Of a stretch of 64,000 bases of DNA, positions 55,829 through 64,000 are shown one piece after another (positions within the stretch are counted from its first letter, which is position 1; each line of letters starts with the position of its first letter). A program made the translations under genes and the position numbers. The DNA comes from Ignavibacteriales bacterium (GTDB taxonomy: Bacteria; Bacteroidota; Ignavibacteria; Ignavibacteriales; Melioribacteraceae). The DNA lies in NCBI GenBank assembly GCA_016177735.1, contig JACOUS010000023.1, forward strand, positions 62,001 to 126,000. Reading direction: 5' to 3'. Below the pieces are notes generated by a model that had not been told where the DNA came from, did not search any database, and saw only the letters and a list, made by a program, of their open reading frames with translations.

Positions 55829-57253
55829 ATGAGAAAATTTTTCCTCGCGGTAATATTTTTCTTTTCTTCATTATGCTTTTCACAAAGCGGCAGCGAGCCG
55901 TTCATCAGCGGAGTGGATATTTCATTCACTCCGCAAATTGAAAGCCTCGGTGGAAAATATTTAAGCGGCGGCGTGCAAAAAGATCCGCTCGATATTTTCA
56001 AAGAGAACGGTGTTAATTATGTCCGTCTCCGAATCTGGCACACACCGGCAAACGGATGGTGCGGTCTAAACGAAACATTAAAGTTTGCTCAGCGGATAAA
56101 ATCGAGAGGATTAAAATTTCTTCTCGACTTTCATTACTCGGATACGTGGGCAGATCCTCAGCATCAAAACAAACCGGCGGCGTGGGCAAATCTTCCTTTC
56201 GAAAATTTGAAGGACAGTGTTTACGCTTACACGAAAAATATTATTGCTGCTTTAAAGAATCAGAATACTCTTCCCGGTATGGTTCAGATTGGCAATGAAG
56301 TTACCGGCGGAATGCTATGGCACGATGGAAAACTTTACGGTGCCGGTGATGAAAACACACAATGGAAAAAATTTGCCCAATTGATTAATGAAGGAATAAG
56401 AGGAGTGAGGGAAGCCGCCGATACTTCACAAATAAAAATTATGATTCACATTGACCGCGGCGGTGATAACGGCGGTGCAATTTATTTTTATGATAAGTTG
56501 AAAACGCAAAATGTTCTGTTTGATGTTATCGGTCTTTCGTTTTATCCGTGGTGGCACGGAACGTTGACGCAATTGAAAAATAATCTCAACTCGCTTGCAG
56601 TTCGTTATCAAAAAGAAATTGTTGTTGTTGAAACTGCTTATCCTTGGACTCTTCAATACAAAAACGACGGCGTGAATAATATTGTCGGTTTGAATTCGCA
56701 GTTACATCAAGGTTATCCGGCATCTGTCGATGGACAGAAAAATTTTTTGAATGATTTGAAATCGATAATAAAGCAAACAAGCGGTGGAAAAGGAACCGGA
56801 TTTTTTTATTGGGAACCGGCGTACATTTCCGTAAGCGGACTTGGTTCATCGTGGGAAAATTTAACTGTGTTTAATTTCAATAATGAAGTTCTGCAATCGA
56901 TCACTGCGTTTAACGATAGTGTGAGTACGGAAGCCGGTGAAGATGTTTCAAACATGCCGGAAGAATTTTCATTATCACAGAATTATCCGAATCCGTTCAA
57001 CCCATCAACAACAATTGAATACACAATACCCAGCGTAGAGACGAGATATATCCCGTCACTACAACATGTTACGTTAAAAGTGTATGATGTTCTCGGAAGG
57101 GAGATTGCAGCACTTGTGAATGAATATCAAATACCCGGGAAATATAGCGTAGAGTTCAGAACGCTGAATGCAGAATTACCGACCGGAATATATTTCTACA
57201 AACTTACGTCCGGTTCACTCTCTCGATCAAAAAAAATGTTGTTAATCAAATGA
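55829..57253 (+). CDS. GH53 endo-beta-1,4-galactanase with T9SS tail
   Basis: A 474-residue exported enzyme (signal peptide FFLAVIFFFSSLCFSQ). The GH53 catalytic domain (about 20-365) shows GVDISFTPQIESLGGKY, VNYVRLRIWHTPANGWCGL, FLLDFHYSDTWADPQHQ, GNEVTGGMLWHDG with the acid/base Glu (about 157), and the nucleophile Glu in IVVVETAYPW (about 267). It cleaves the beta-1,4-galactan backbone of type I arabinogalactan. A T9SS sorting domain starts at LSQNYPNPFNPSTT (about 386) and carries an in-frame palindrome. The gene starts 8 bases after the GH2 stop, so they are co-transcribed. Confidence 0.95.
   Translation: MRKFFLAVIFFFSSLCFSQSGSEPFISGVDISFTPQIESLGGKYLSGGVQKDPLDIFKENGVNYVRLRIWHTPANGWCGLNETLKFAQRIKSRGLKFLLDFHYSDTWADPQHQNKPAAWANLPFENLKDSVYAYTKNIIAALKNQNTLPGMVQIGNEVTGGMLWHDGKLYGAGDENTQWKKFAQLINEGIRGVREAADTSQIKIMIHIDRGGDNGGAIYFYDKLKTQNVLFDVIGLSFYPWWHGTLTQLKNNLNSLAVRYQKEIVVVETAYPWTLQYKNDGVNNIVGLNSQLHQGYPASVDGQKNFLNDLKSIIKQTSGGKGTGFFYWEPAYISVSGLGSSWENLTVFNFNNEVLQSITAFNDSVSTEAGEDVSNMPEEFSLSQNYPNPFNPSTTIEYTIPSVETRYIPSLQHVTLKVYDVLGREIAALVNEYQIPGKYSVEFRTLNAELPTGIYFYKLTSGSLSRSKKMLLIK
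57035..57062 (+). repeat. 28-bp palindrome embedded in the GH53 T9SS tail
   Basis: GTAGAGACGAGATATATC followed by CCGTCACTAC is an imperfect palindrome. The intergenic hairpin at 40524 (TAGAGACGCG/CGCGTCTCTA) is of the same family. Compared with the tail of the protein at 40680, this tail is eight residues longer exactly here (SVETRYIPSLQ region). Confidence 0.65.
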
Positions 57254-57290
57254 TCCTCTGCACACATCAACAAAAATTTTTGACTGGCAA

Positions 57291-59882
57291 ATGAAAATCA
57301 TTAAAAACATTTCTTTGATACTGCTGATAATTTTCTCAAGCACATTCGCACAGAACATTTCTAAAAATCATTCGGATGTTTTTGTTGATTCCAGCGGCGT
57401 GATGCGATGGAAAGGTACAAATGAAGAAGTAAGTTTGTTCGGCGTTAATTACACAACACCGTTTGCATATTCCTACCGCGCACATAAAAAACTTGGTATC
57501 CCCCTCAAAGATGCTATTGATCTCGATGTAGCGCAAATGGTCCGCCTCGGATTTGATGGGTTCCGCGTGCATGTGTGGGACAAAGAAATTTCCGATGAGA
57601 ATGGAAACCTTCTGAGCAACGAGCATCTCGATCTTTTCGATTATCTGCTTTACAAACTTTCGGAGAATGGAATAAAAATTATTGTAACACCGATTGCCTG
57701 GTGGGGTAACGGCTGGCCCGAACCCGATACGGATGTTCCGGGCTTTGCAAAAAAATATTCCAAAGTAGAAATGGTTACAAATCCCGAAGCGCGCACAGCT
57801 CAAAAAAATTATCTCGCACAGTTCATTAATCATTTCAATCCGTACAGCAAAGTTGTCTATAAAAATGATGCTTCGATTATCGCTGTGGAAATTTTTAACG
57901 AGCCGAATCATCCCGATGATAATAATTTGGCAGAAGCGTACATCAATGAAATGCACGATGTTCTGCGCAGTGCCGGATTTACCAAACCGATTTTTTATAA
58001 CATCAGCGAAAATCCTCGCGGAACAAAAACGGAAGCCGTACTCAACTCGAAAGCTGAGGGAATTTCTTTCCAGTGGTATCCGACGAGTCTTGTGCACAAT
58101 AAAAAACTGGGCGGAAATTTTTTAATCAACGTGAATAAATATTCCGTTCCATTCGCAGATAAAAACGGCTACGGCAAAAAAGCAAAAATGATTTATGAAT
58201 TTGATGCTGCAGATATTGGAGGAAGTTACATCTACCCGGCAATGATTAGAAGTTTTCGTGAAGCCGGAATGCAGTTTGCAGCAATGTTTTGCTACGATCC
58301 AGCACAAATTGCATGGAGTAACACGGAGTATCCGACACACTTTCTTAATTTGTTCTACACTCCTTCAAAGGCAATTAGTTTAATGATTGCGGCTAAAGCA
58401 TTTCATAAAATTCCACGTTACAAAAATTACGGGAACTTTCCGGCGGGCAATTCTTTCGATCTATTTCGCGTGAGTTACGAAGAAGATTTGAGCGAGATGA
58501 ATTCCGAACGAGAATTTTATTACTCGAATAGCACGAACGCTGTTCCGGTGAATGCAGATAAACTTGAGCACATTGCCGGATGCGGCAGTTCACCGGTAAT
58601 TAAATACAACGGCGCCGGCGCGTACTTCCTCGATAAAATTGAAGACGGTTTGTGGATGCTTGAAGTTAATCCCGATGTAATTTGGAACTGCGACCCGTTT
58701 GAGAAAACAAGTTTATCGCGCGAAGCGGCAAGATTATTTTGGAACGAATCGACAATGCAAATTAATCTTCCTTCGATAAAAGAAAATTTCTTTTTCAGTG
58801 CAGTTGATAAAAACAACGAACGGACAATTCAAAATGCTGCCGGCAGTGAAATAAAAATAAAACCCGGAAAATATTTGGTAAGCAATAAAAAACTGCCGAA
58901 AGAATTAATTGAGAAGTATGCTGCAAAATTTAAGAATGATGTTTCGATCTTTGTTCCGCAAAAGGTGAATAACGAAATAGTTGTGAACAAAACAAAACCT
59001 GAAGTTAGCGAAGGGGAGAAAGTTAAATTCGCTTTCGCAATCGCTTCGGAAAATGATTTGAAATCTGCCGGATTGTTTATTCGAAGAATCGGTTGGAACG
59101 GGTTTGAAAAACACCAGCTTGTTAAAACCGGAAAATATTTTTATGAAGCCGGGGTTAATTCACCGGCAATGAAAAACGGAATTGTTGAATATTGTGTTGC
59201 GGTCGATAACGGCAAAGAAAAAATTTCTTTCCCTTCCGGACAAAAAGGAAGTCCGAATGATTGGGATTTTATTCCGAAAGAATTTTGGAAACTGAAAATC
59301 AATCCGCCGGAAATTTTGGTTTTGTACGAACCTCTGCGCGATCAAAAGGATTTGCTCTTTCCAAATTATTCGCCCGCGATGAGCTATTCCGTCGATTACA
59401 TTCATTCTTCTTCCGCAGAAGCAATGTTGAAGTGCGGAGTTAAATTTTCAGGAAATGAATCCGCTTGTTTTTCTTTTATGAATAATGTTTCAAAATATAT
59501 TTATGATGATACAGCATTAATAAGGAATTACAAAACGCTTGTGATACGCAGTTGTTCTGTTGAACAAGAAGATTTAGAGGTGCGGATTAATCTTCTTTTT
59601 ACGGACGGAAGTTGTATTGGCAAGAAAATTACACTCGACAAACAATCTAATGAGATAGAAATTTCCCTCAATTCATTTGTAAACTCGGAAAGAGAAATAC
59701 TTCCTCATTCTTATCCTTCCTTCATGCCGAAGATTTGGAAAGACGCCGGCTCTGCAAAACAACAACAGCCGGATTTGAGCAAACTCGATTTTATTCAATT
59801 CACAATTGATAAACCCGCCAATGCAAATATTGAAAACGATGCTGTCGGTTTTGAACTGGGAACGGTGTATCTAAAAAAGTGA
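57291..59882 (+). CDS. GH5-like (clan A) glycosidase, secreted
   Basis: An 863-residue exported protein (signal peptide ISLILLIIFSSTFAQ). Residues about 30-400 form a TIM-barrel of the cellulase/GH5 clan: GFDGFRVHVWDKEISDENGN, VTPIAWWGNGW, IAVEIFNEPNHPDDN with acid/base Glu (about 203), and KMIYEFDAADI with the nucleophile Glu (about 303). The C-terminal half has beta-rich regions I cannot assign, one looking like a sugar-binding domain (SCIGKKITLDKQSNEIEIS). Substrate is not evident. It follows the GH53 gene by 37 bases, so an operon with the galactan enzymes is likely. No T9SS tail is present. Confidence 0.82.
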   Translation: MKIIKNISLILLIIFSSTFAQNISKNHSDVFVDSSGVMRWKGTNEEVSLFGVNYTTPFAYSYRAHKKLGIPLKDAIDLDVAQMVRLGFDGFRVHVWDKEISDENGNLLSNEHLDLFDYLLYKLSENGIKIIVTPIAWWGNGWPEPDTDVPGFAKKYSKVEMVTNPEARTAQKNYLAQFINHFNPYSKVVYKNDASIIAVEIFNEPNHPDDNNLAEAYINEMHDVLRSAGFTKPIFYNISENPRGTKTEAVLNSKAEGISFQWYPTSLVHNKKLGGNFLINVNKYSVPFADKNGYGKKAKMIYEFDAADIGGSYIYPAMIRSFREAGMQFAAMFCYDPAQIAWSNTEYPTHFLNLFYTPSKAISLMIAAKAFHKIPRYKNYGNFPAGNSFDLFRVSYEEDLSEMNSEREFYYSNSTNAVPVNADKLEHIAGCGSSPVIKYNGAGAYFLDKIEDGLWMLEVNPDVIWNCDPFEKTSLSREAARLFWNESTMQINLPSIKENFFFSAVDKNNERTIQNAAGSEIKIKPGKYLVSNKKLPKELIEKYAAKFKNDVSIFVPQKVNNEIVVNKTKPEVSEGEKVKFAFAIASENDLKSAGLFIRRIGWNGFEKHQLVKTGKYFYEAGVNSPAMKNGIVEYCVAVDNGKEKISFPSGQKGSPNDWDFIPKEFWKLKINPPEILVLYEPLRDQKDLLFPNYSPAMSYSVDYIHSSSAEAMLKCGVKFSGNESACFSFMNNVSKYIYDDTALIRNYKTLVIRSCSVEQEDLEVRINLLFTDGSCIGKKITLDKQSNEIEISLNSFVNSEREILPHSYPSFMPKIWKDAGSAKQQQPDLSKLDFIQFTIDKPANANIENDAVGFELGTVYLKK

Positions 59883-60310
59883 GATTAATTTTTCACCAGA
59901 GAACACAAAGACACAGAGAAGCAAAGTGAATTTTTATCAAAATTATAAATTTTTATTATGATCAGAAACCGCCTCAATAATTTTCTTCTGGAAAACTATC
60001 ATACCGGCTATTAAAAGAACTCTCCGAAATAAAATACGTGGCATACTTTCTGAAAAAGAAATTAGTTACTCACAAATTTCGAAAGAAGGATGCACGTAAA
60101 AACCAAACTAATACAGCTCGTTTTATTTTTTATCTCTTTTAATGTAGTAGTTTATGTTTTATTAACAAATTATATAGATTTTTGTTGTTCACTAAATAAT
60201 GACCTCACCCTAATTCGCCGCGGCGGATAAATTTAAGAGAAGGGGACGGGAAATGAGTTATAATGGATGAGTATTATCGAAAGATTTTCCCGACGCTTGC
60301 GTCGGGGAGC
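59883..60310. other. Degenerate intergenic region with repeats
   Basis: About 430 bases without an intact gene. It contains a short AGAACACAAAGACACAGAGAA type repeat (59899-59919) and a CCTCACCCTAATTCGCCGCGG-type repeat (60202-60222). At 60290-60307, CCCGACGC-TT-GCGTCGGG is a perfect palindrome that marks the start of the decayed gene next to it. Short broken frames in the middle have no recognisable identity. Confidence 0.5.
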
Positions 60311-60911
60311 TTCATTGACGGGACACCGGCAGAAAAAATTTACGTGCTCGATCCGCCAACTTTGCTCGATACAAAAAATGTTTCGGAGATTTCATGGCAA
60401 GGTTCTACCTTGGCAAAAGATATTTTTACAGAATGAAGGCGAAGAACGAATCGGGCGAATCGGATTATTCAAATATTGCTGGACAGGTTGAAGTGGCAGC
60501 AAAAAAAATGATCGACGAAATGGAAAATTTTGATAAAGTATTTTTGAAAAGCGGTGAATTGCAGTTGTTCACTTTTCATGATTTGCGAAAAGCAAAAGAA
60601 GACAGAAGCAGATTAATGGGCAACGACGGCAGTTATATTGTTTACAAACTTCCAGCCAATGTTTACGCCGTTAAAGTTGATCTCTTTTTTACGAAAGAAG
60701 GAAGTGAAATAGAAATATCTGCCGGAGAAGATATTGAAAATTTTGCTCACTTGAATATAACCGAACAACGTTATTCATTTGCCAAAAACGATTACGGATT
60801 TTTTTATGCGTGAGCTATTCGTCTGAAAATATTTTGCCGAACGCAAGATTTGTAAAAATTAATTTGAACGGCGGCGTGCAAATAAGCAGAATAGAAATTT
60901 CATATAAATGA
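60311..60911 (+). pseudogene. Frameshifted C-terminal remnant of a glycosidase-type protein
   Basis: Three consecutive frames read as one protein tail. The first (about 60314-60405) gives GTPAEKIYVLDPPTLLDTKN. The second (60394-60813) gives a fibronectin-like end (GKRYFYRMKAKNESGESDYS) and a beta-sandwich domain (DEMENFDKVFLKSGELQLFT, NDGSYIVYKLPANVYAVKVD). The third (about 60810-60911) gives SSENILPNARFVKINLNGG and ISRIEISYK. At least two frameshifts separate them, and the catalytic part is missing, replaced by a palindrome and repeats. It lies between two glycan enzymes in the same direction. The parent family cannot be named. Confidence 0.65.
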
Positions 60912-61007
60912 AATTACTGTGTCCAGAGGAACTCCATGAGTTATCTGTATTTCAATAAAATAAAAAATTATACAGAGTGACGTGGAGAAAAAATAAAAAG
61001 GTACAAC

Positions 61008-63020
61008 ATGAAAAAAGTATTTTTCTTTTTGATGGCAATTGTGTTGATGGTAAACGCACAAAACAAAATTGAAATGCCGGCAATTTTTTCCGATAACATG
61101 GTGCTTCAACAAAAATCATTAGCGCCGTTTTGGGGAAAAGCAAAACCCGGCGAAAAAGTTTTTATAAAAACCGGATGGGGTGCATCGGCAAATACAAAAG
61201 CCGGCGATGATTCACTCTGGCAGACAAAAATTAGAACACCGAAAGCCGGCGGACCGTACGAAATAAAGATTCAAATCGGTGATTCGGCAATTGTTTATAA
61301 AAATGTAATGACCGGCGAAGTTTGGATTTGTTCGGGTCAATCAAATATGGAAATGCCGCTTGAAGGCTGGCCCCCGAACGATACAATAAGCGGTGCATCG
61401 CAAGAAATTCCGAATGCAAATTATCCGGCAATCAGATTATTCACTGTCACACGTGCATATTCTACCGAACAGCAATTTAACTGCACTGGTTCATGGACGG
61501 AATGCTCGCAGCAGACCGCAGCACATTTCAGTGCAACGGCTTTTTTCTTCGGTAAAAAACTTTATGAAGAATTGAAAGTGCCGATCGGATTAATTCATAC
61601 AAGCTGGGGCGGAACTCCGGTTGAAGCTTGGACAAGCGGAAAATATTTATCGCAAATAGAAAAGTATAAAACGATTTTGAGTTTGCTGGATGAAAGCAAA
61701 ACCGAATTTGTGAAATTAAAAAACTGGCTTGCCGAAAAACCGGTTATCGATATGAACGGGAAAAACGGAGAGAGCCAGTGGATGAATCTTGATTTCGAGG
61801 ATAGTGTGTGTTCATCTGCGAATTACAACGACAGCTTGTGGAAAGAAATGAATCTTCCGCGAAATTGGGAAAACACCGAAGTAGGAAATTTCGACGGCGT
61901 GATTTGGTTCAGAAAGAAAATTGAAATTCCCGAAAACTGGATTAACAAAGAATTGGTACTCGAACTCGGGGCGATTGACGATATGGACGCAACATATGCT
62001 AATGGAATGAAAGTCGGCGGCTACGAAAAAGACGGCTTTTGGCAGACGGATAGAGTGTACGCGGTTCCGGCAGAAGTTGTGAAAGAAAAATTTGTAACTA
62101 TCGCTGTACGCGTTATGGATAATCAGGGCGGCGGAGGTATTTGGGGCGCTGCTGAAAAACTTTTGATACATCCGAAAGATACAGATGAAAAAATTTCACT
62201 TGCCGGAAATTGGAAATATCTCCCTATTGCCGAATATGCGAGCGGAAAATTTTTTGTGTTCGGTGCGGCACACGAGGAATTTAATCATCGCCCAAAATTG
62301 CCGGTTGATCTTTCTCCATACACACCAAGCGTACTTTACAATGCGATGATAGCTCCGATTGTTCCGTATTCAATAAAAGGTGCAATCTGGTATCAAGGCG
62401 AATCGAACACGGACGACTCCGAAGGTTACAAAAAATTATTTCCGTTGATGATAAACAATTGGCGCGATGACTGGAAACAAGATGACTTTCCGTTTTACTT
62501 CACGCAGATCGCTCCATTCAAATACAGTACCGGTACGAATTCTCAAAAACTTCGCGAAGCTCAATTTGTTTCTCTCTCCGTTCCAAAAACCGGAATGGCT
62601 GTAACGCTCGATATCGGAAATCCCGATAACATTCATCCCGCCAACAAAAAAGATGTGGGCGGACGGCTTGCTTTGTGGGCGCTTAAAAAAGATTACAATA
62701 AAAAAAATGTCTGCTCGGGACCGCTGTACAAGTCAATGAAAATAGAAAAGGGAAAAATTATTCTTTCGTTTGAATATGCCGATGGCGGATTGATTTTAAA
62801 AGAGAGAGACGGAGAAAACAATTTTACAATTGCCGGTGCCGATAAAATTTTTAAAAAGGCAGAAATAAAAATTGAAGGGAAGAAACTTATCCTTTCGAAC
62901 TCTGAAATTTCAGATCCAACTGCTGTACGTTATTGTTGGGATGATATTTCCGAAGGAACGTTATTCAACAACGCCGGTTTGCCGGCTTCATCTTTTCGAA
63001 CCGGCAACTGGAACGAATAA
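61008..63020 (+). CDS. Sialate O-acetylesterase-like protein
   Basis: A 670-residue exported esterase (signal peptide VFFFLMAIVLMVNAQ). An N-terminal beta domain (FSDNMVLQQKSLAPFWGKA) precedes the SGNH-type catalytic domain with nucleophile Ser in WICSGQSNMEMPL (about 110), block LIHTSWGGTPVEAWTS, and the Asp-His pair in DNIHPANKKDVGGRLA (about 540). A jelly-roll-like insert (GQWxxL-type FDGVIWFRKKIEIPENW, about 300-395) is inside the catalytic region, as usual in this family. It removes acetyl groups from sugars, in related enzymes from sialic acid or xylan. The preceding genes degrade galactan, so deacetylation of pectic side chains is possible (inference). Confidence 0.9.
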   Translation: MKKVFFFLMAIVLMVNAQNKIEMPAIFSDNMVLQQKSLAPFWGKAKPGEKVFIKTGWGASANTKAGDDSLWQTKIRTPKAGGPYEIKIQIGDSAIVYKNVMTGEVWICSGQSNMEMPLEGWPPNDTISGASQEIPNANYPAIRLFTVTRAYSTEQQFNCTGSWTECSQQTAAHFSATAFFFGKKLYEELKVPIGLIHTSWGGTPVEAWTSGKYLSQIEKYKTILSLLDESKTEFVKLKNWLAEKPVIDMNGKNGESQWMNLDFEDSVCSSANYNDSLWKEMNLPRNWENTEVGNFDGVIWFRKKIEIPENWINKELVLELGAIDDMDATYANGMKVGGYEKDGFWQTDRVYAVPAEVVKEKFVTIAVRVMDNQGGGGIWGAAEKLLIHPKDTDEKISLAGNWKYLPIAEYASGKFFVFGAAHEEFNHRPKLPVDLSPYTPSVLYNAMIAPIVPYSIKGAIWYQGESNTDDSEGYKKLFPLMINNWRDDWKQDDFPFYFTQIAPFKYSTGTNSQKLREAQFVSLSVPKTGMAVTLDIGNPDNIHPANKKDVGGRLALWALKKDYNKKNVCSGPLYKSMKIEKGKIILSFEYADGGLILKERDGENNFTIAGADKIFKKAEIKIEGKKLILSNSEISDPTAVRYCWDDISEGTLFNNAGLPASSFRTGNWNE

Positions 63021-63147
63021 TTTTTGGTTTTCATAATTACAGCGGAAAAGATTTTAACTTTTTTAAAGGATGAAATTTTTATTTCATCCTTTATCCGCCT
63101 AAAATCTACAATCTATTTCTCACGTCATATTCCTTTTATCTAATTGA

Positions 63148-63348
63148 CTGGAGTTACGCAAGTTATATTTTTTAATTGCCCCGACATTTATGTCGGGGAG
63201 AAGAATATCCTCCAATATATTGGGCTTTAGCCCAAATTGTCTTAAATGGTGGCTAAAGCCACTTTTTCTTTGTGATTATACTTCCACTCCACGACCTGAA
63301 GGTCGTGGCAATGGAAAGTATCCAAATATGAATTTTGCGTAACTCCAG
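63148..63348. mobile_element. Intact MITE-like element, copy 3
   Basis: A 201-bp element bounded by CTGGAGTTACGCAA (63148-63161) and TTGCGTAACTCCAG (63335-63348), perfect 14-bp terminal inverted repeats. Both sides carry TAATTGA (63141-63147 and 63349-63355), a 7-bp target duplication. Inside are CCCCGACATTTATGTCGGGG, TTGGGCTTTAGCCCAA, GTGGCTAAAGCCAC and CCACGACCTGAAGGTCGTGG, a series of palindromes. It has no coding capacity, so it is non-autonomous; an enzyme moving it must be elsewhere. Confidence 0.85.
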
Positions 63349-63355
63349 TAATTGA

Positions 63356-63591
63356 TAAGATTTATCAAATTAATAAAAGGATATGATGTTTTTTGTTTAT
63401 CAAAAAGAAGCGATGGCGCAAGCAATTTTAATAACGATATAGAATGATTTGTTAGCATTATATATGAAACCTTCTTAAGGCTGCTGGGGATTAAGTAATT
63501 TTTTATTCTTGAGCCTTTGCACCTTCATTGCGTCCTTGCGTAAAAAAAAATCTCGCAGAGCCGCAGAGAATTAAATCTTTATTATTACCGG
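63356..63591. other. Intergenic region between the MITE and the glycosyltransferase
   Basis: About 235 bases with no gene. It has a short run CCTTTGCACCTTCATTGCGT followed by an A-run and CTCGCAGAGCCGCAGAGAATT, of the common dispersed type. I see no clear terminator for the minus-strand gene. Confidence 0.4.
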
Positions 63592-64000
63592 CTAATTCTT
63601 TGAAAAGACATAAAATAATTTTTTGTTCATCATCTCAGTAATCATCAAAACAATTACCGGAACGTATTCAAGTAGAAGTACAACCCAATATTCCTTCCAC
63701 ATGCCGTGCAGTTGATAATTTAGAATAGTAAAGATTGTCAACGAACTAAAAGCCGCATAAAATAATCCGCTCCATTTTTGTGTTAGCGGTAATAAAACAA
63801 CCAACCACGCAATGTACCATGGATGAACCACCGGCGAGAAAATCATCAATAATAGAACAGCGTAATAGATTTTATCCGTAAAATTCTTTTTGCTGAAATA
63901 GAGCGGCAGTAAGCTTAACGAGAGCAAGATTGTGCAGATTATTCTTGTAGTTTGATTGTTGTGAATAAATGAATTGAACAGATTGAAAACGAAGCCGTTG
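63592..64000 (-). CDS. Membrane glycosyltransferase, C-terminal part (start outside window)
   Basis: The minus-strand frame is open from the window edge to 63592, so the N-terminal part lies beyond. The 136 visible residues are hydrophobic with four or five membrane helices (YYAVLLLMIFSPVVHPWYIA, WLVVLLPL, GLFYAAFSSLTIFTIL, YWVVLLLEYVPVIVLMI). The HPWY motif and helix layout fit the C-terminal region of polyprenyl-phosphate-mannose type membrane glycosyltransferases (DUF2029/GT87-like). They transfer a sugar from a lipid carrier on the outer face of the inner membrane. It is opposite in direction to all genes before it. Family assignment is tentative. Confidence 0.55.
   Translation of the reverse strand, partial: NGFVFNLFNSFIHNNQTTRIICTILLSLSLLPLYFSKKNFTDKIYYAVLLLMIFSPVVHPWYIAWLVVLLPLTQKWSGLFYAAFSSLTIFTILNYQLHGMWKEYWVVLLLEYVPVIVLMITEMMNKKLFYVFSKN

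Noticed and set aside
60267-60491. A 74-codon frame at the decayed glycosidase
   Set aside because: Arg-rich, shadow frame; the other two frames give recognisable protein sequence.

Overview
The window reads as a low-GC, Gram-negative genome of the Bacteroidota/Chlorobiota/Ignavibacteriota sphere, most likely an Ignavibacteria (Melioribacter/Ignavibacterium-like) organism. The basis is several secreted proteins ending in the NYPNPFNPSTT-type C-terminal domain of the type IX secretion system (T9SS), a PorV/PorQ-like barrel, a TonB-dependent receptor with an N-terminal carboxypeptidase-regulatory-like domain, and many glycoside hydrolases. The taxonomic call is an inference. I recognised no tRNA, rRNA or CRISPR array.

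Region 1 (1-15200) is signalling. It holds the 3' part of a parvulin-type peptidyl-prolyl isomerase, two multi-PAS sensor histidine kinases, a LytTR response regulator overlapping the second kinase, a receiver-kinase fusion, and a chemoreceptor-cheW-chemoreceptor group. A truncated AraC-type regulator lies between the kinases on the minus strand.

Region 2 (15260-43265) looks like one glycan-utilisation system of about 28 kb. A phosphoesterase, a GH92 alpha-mannosidase, an alkaline phosphatase and a purple-acid-phosphatase-like enzyme form the first group. A Nudix-type transcriptional regulator sits alone on the minus strand. A second group holds an acetyltransferase, a cytoplasmic-looking GH89 alpha-N-acetylglucosaminidase, a sodium-solute symporter, small membrane proteins, a TonB receptor, a PorV-like barrel, a 1173-residue surface protein and a second peptidyl-prolyl isomerase. 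A third group holds a beta-helix protein and an endonuclease/exonuclease/phosphatase-family protein, both with T9SS tails. Five copies of the same 22-bp interrupted palindrome (TTATTGT-N7-ACACTAAG type) stand before the first gene of all three groups, two of them beside the Nudix regulator. I read this as one Nudix-controlled regulon for a mannose-, GlcNAc- and phosphate-containing glycan. There is no SusD; the PorV-like and giant surface proteins occupy that place.

Region 3 (43320-63020) is a galactose/galactan locus: an internally deleted MFS permease remnant, a ROK sugar kinase, an intact FHS-family permease, a LacI-family regulator with a palindrome at its start, a second SSS symporter with a small membrane protein, galK, galT, a LacZ-type GH2 with a lectin-like domain inserted in the catalytic barrel, a GH53 endo-galactanase with a T9SS tail, a GH5-like glycosidase, a decayed glycosidase tail and a sialate-O-acetylesterase-like enzyme. 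The extracellular endo-galactanase, beta-galactosidase, sodium symporter, GalK and GalT form a coherent route from galactan to galactose-1-phosphate and UDP-galactose. The window ends in the C-terminal part of a membrane glycosyltransferase on the minus strand.

Three copies of a MITE-like palindromic element lie in region 3. The one at 63148-63348 still has perfect 14-bp terminal inverted repeats and a 7-bp target duplication. Short palindromes have also inserted in frame into the T9SS tails of two secreted enzymes.
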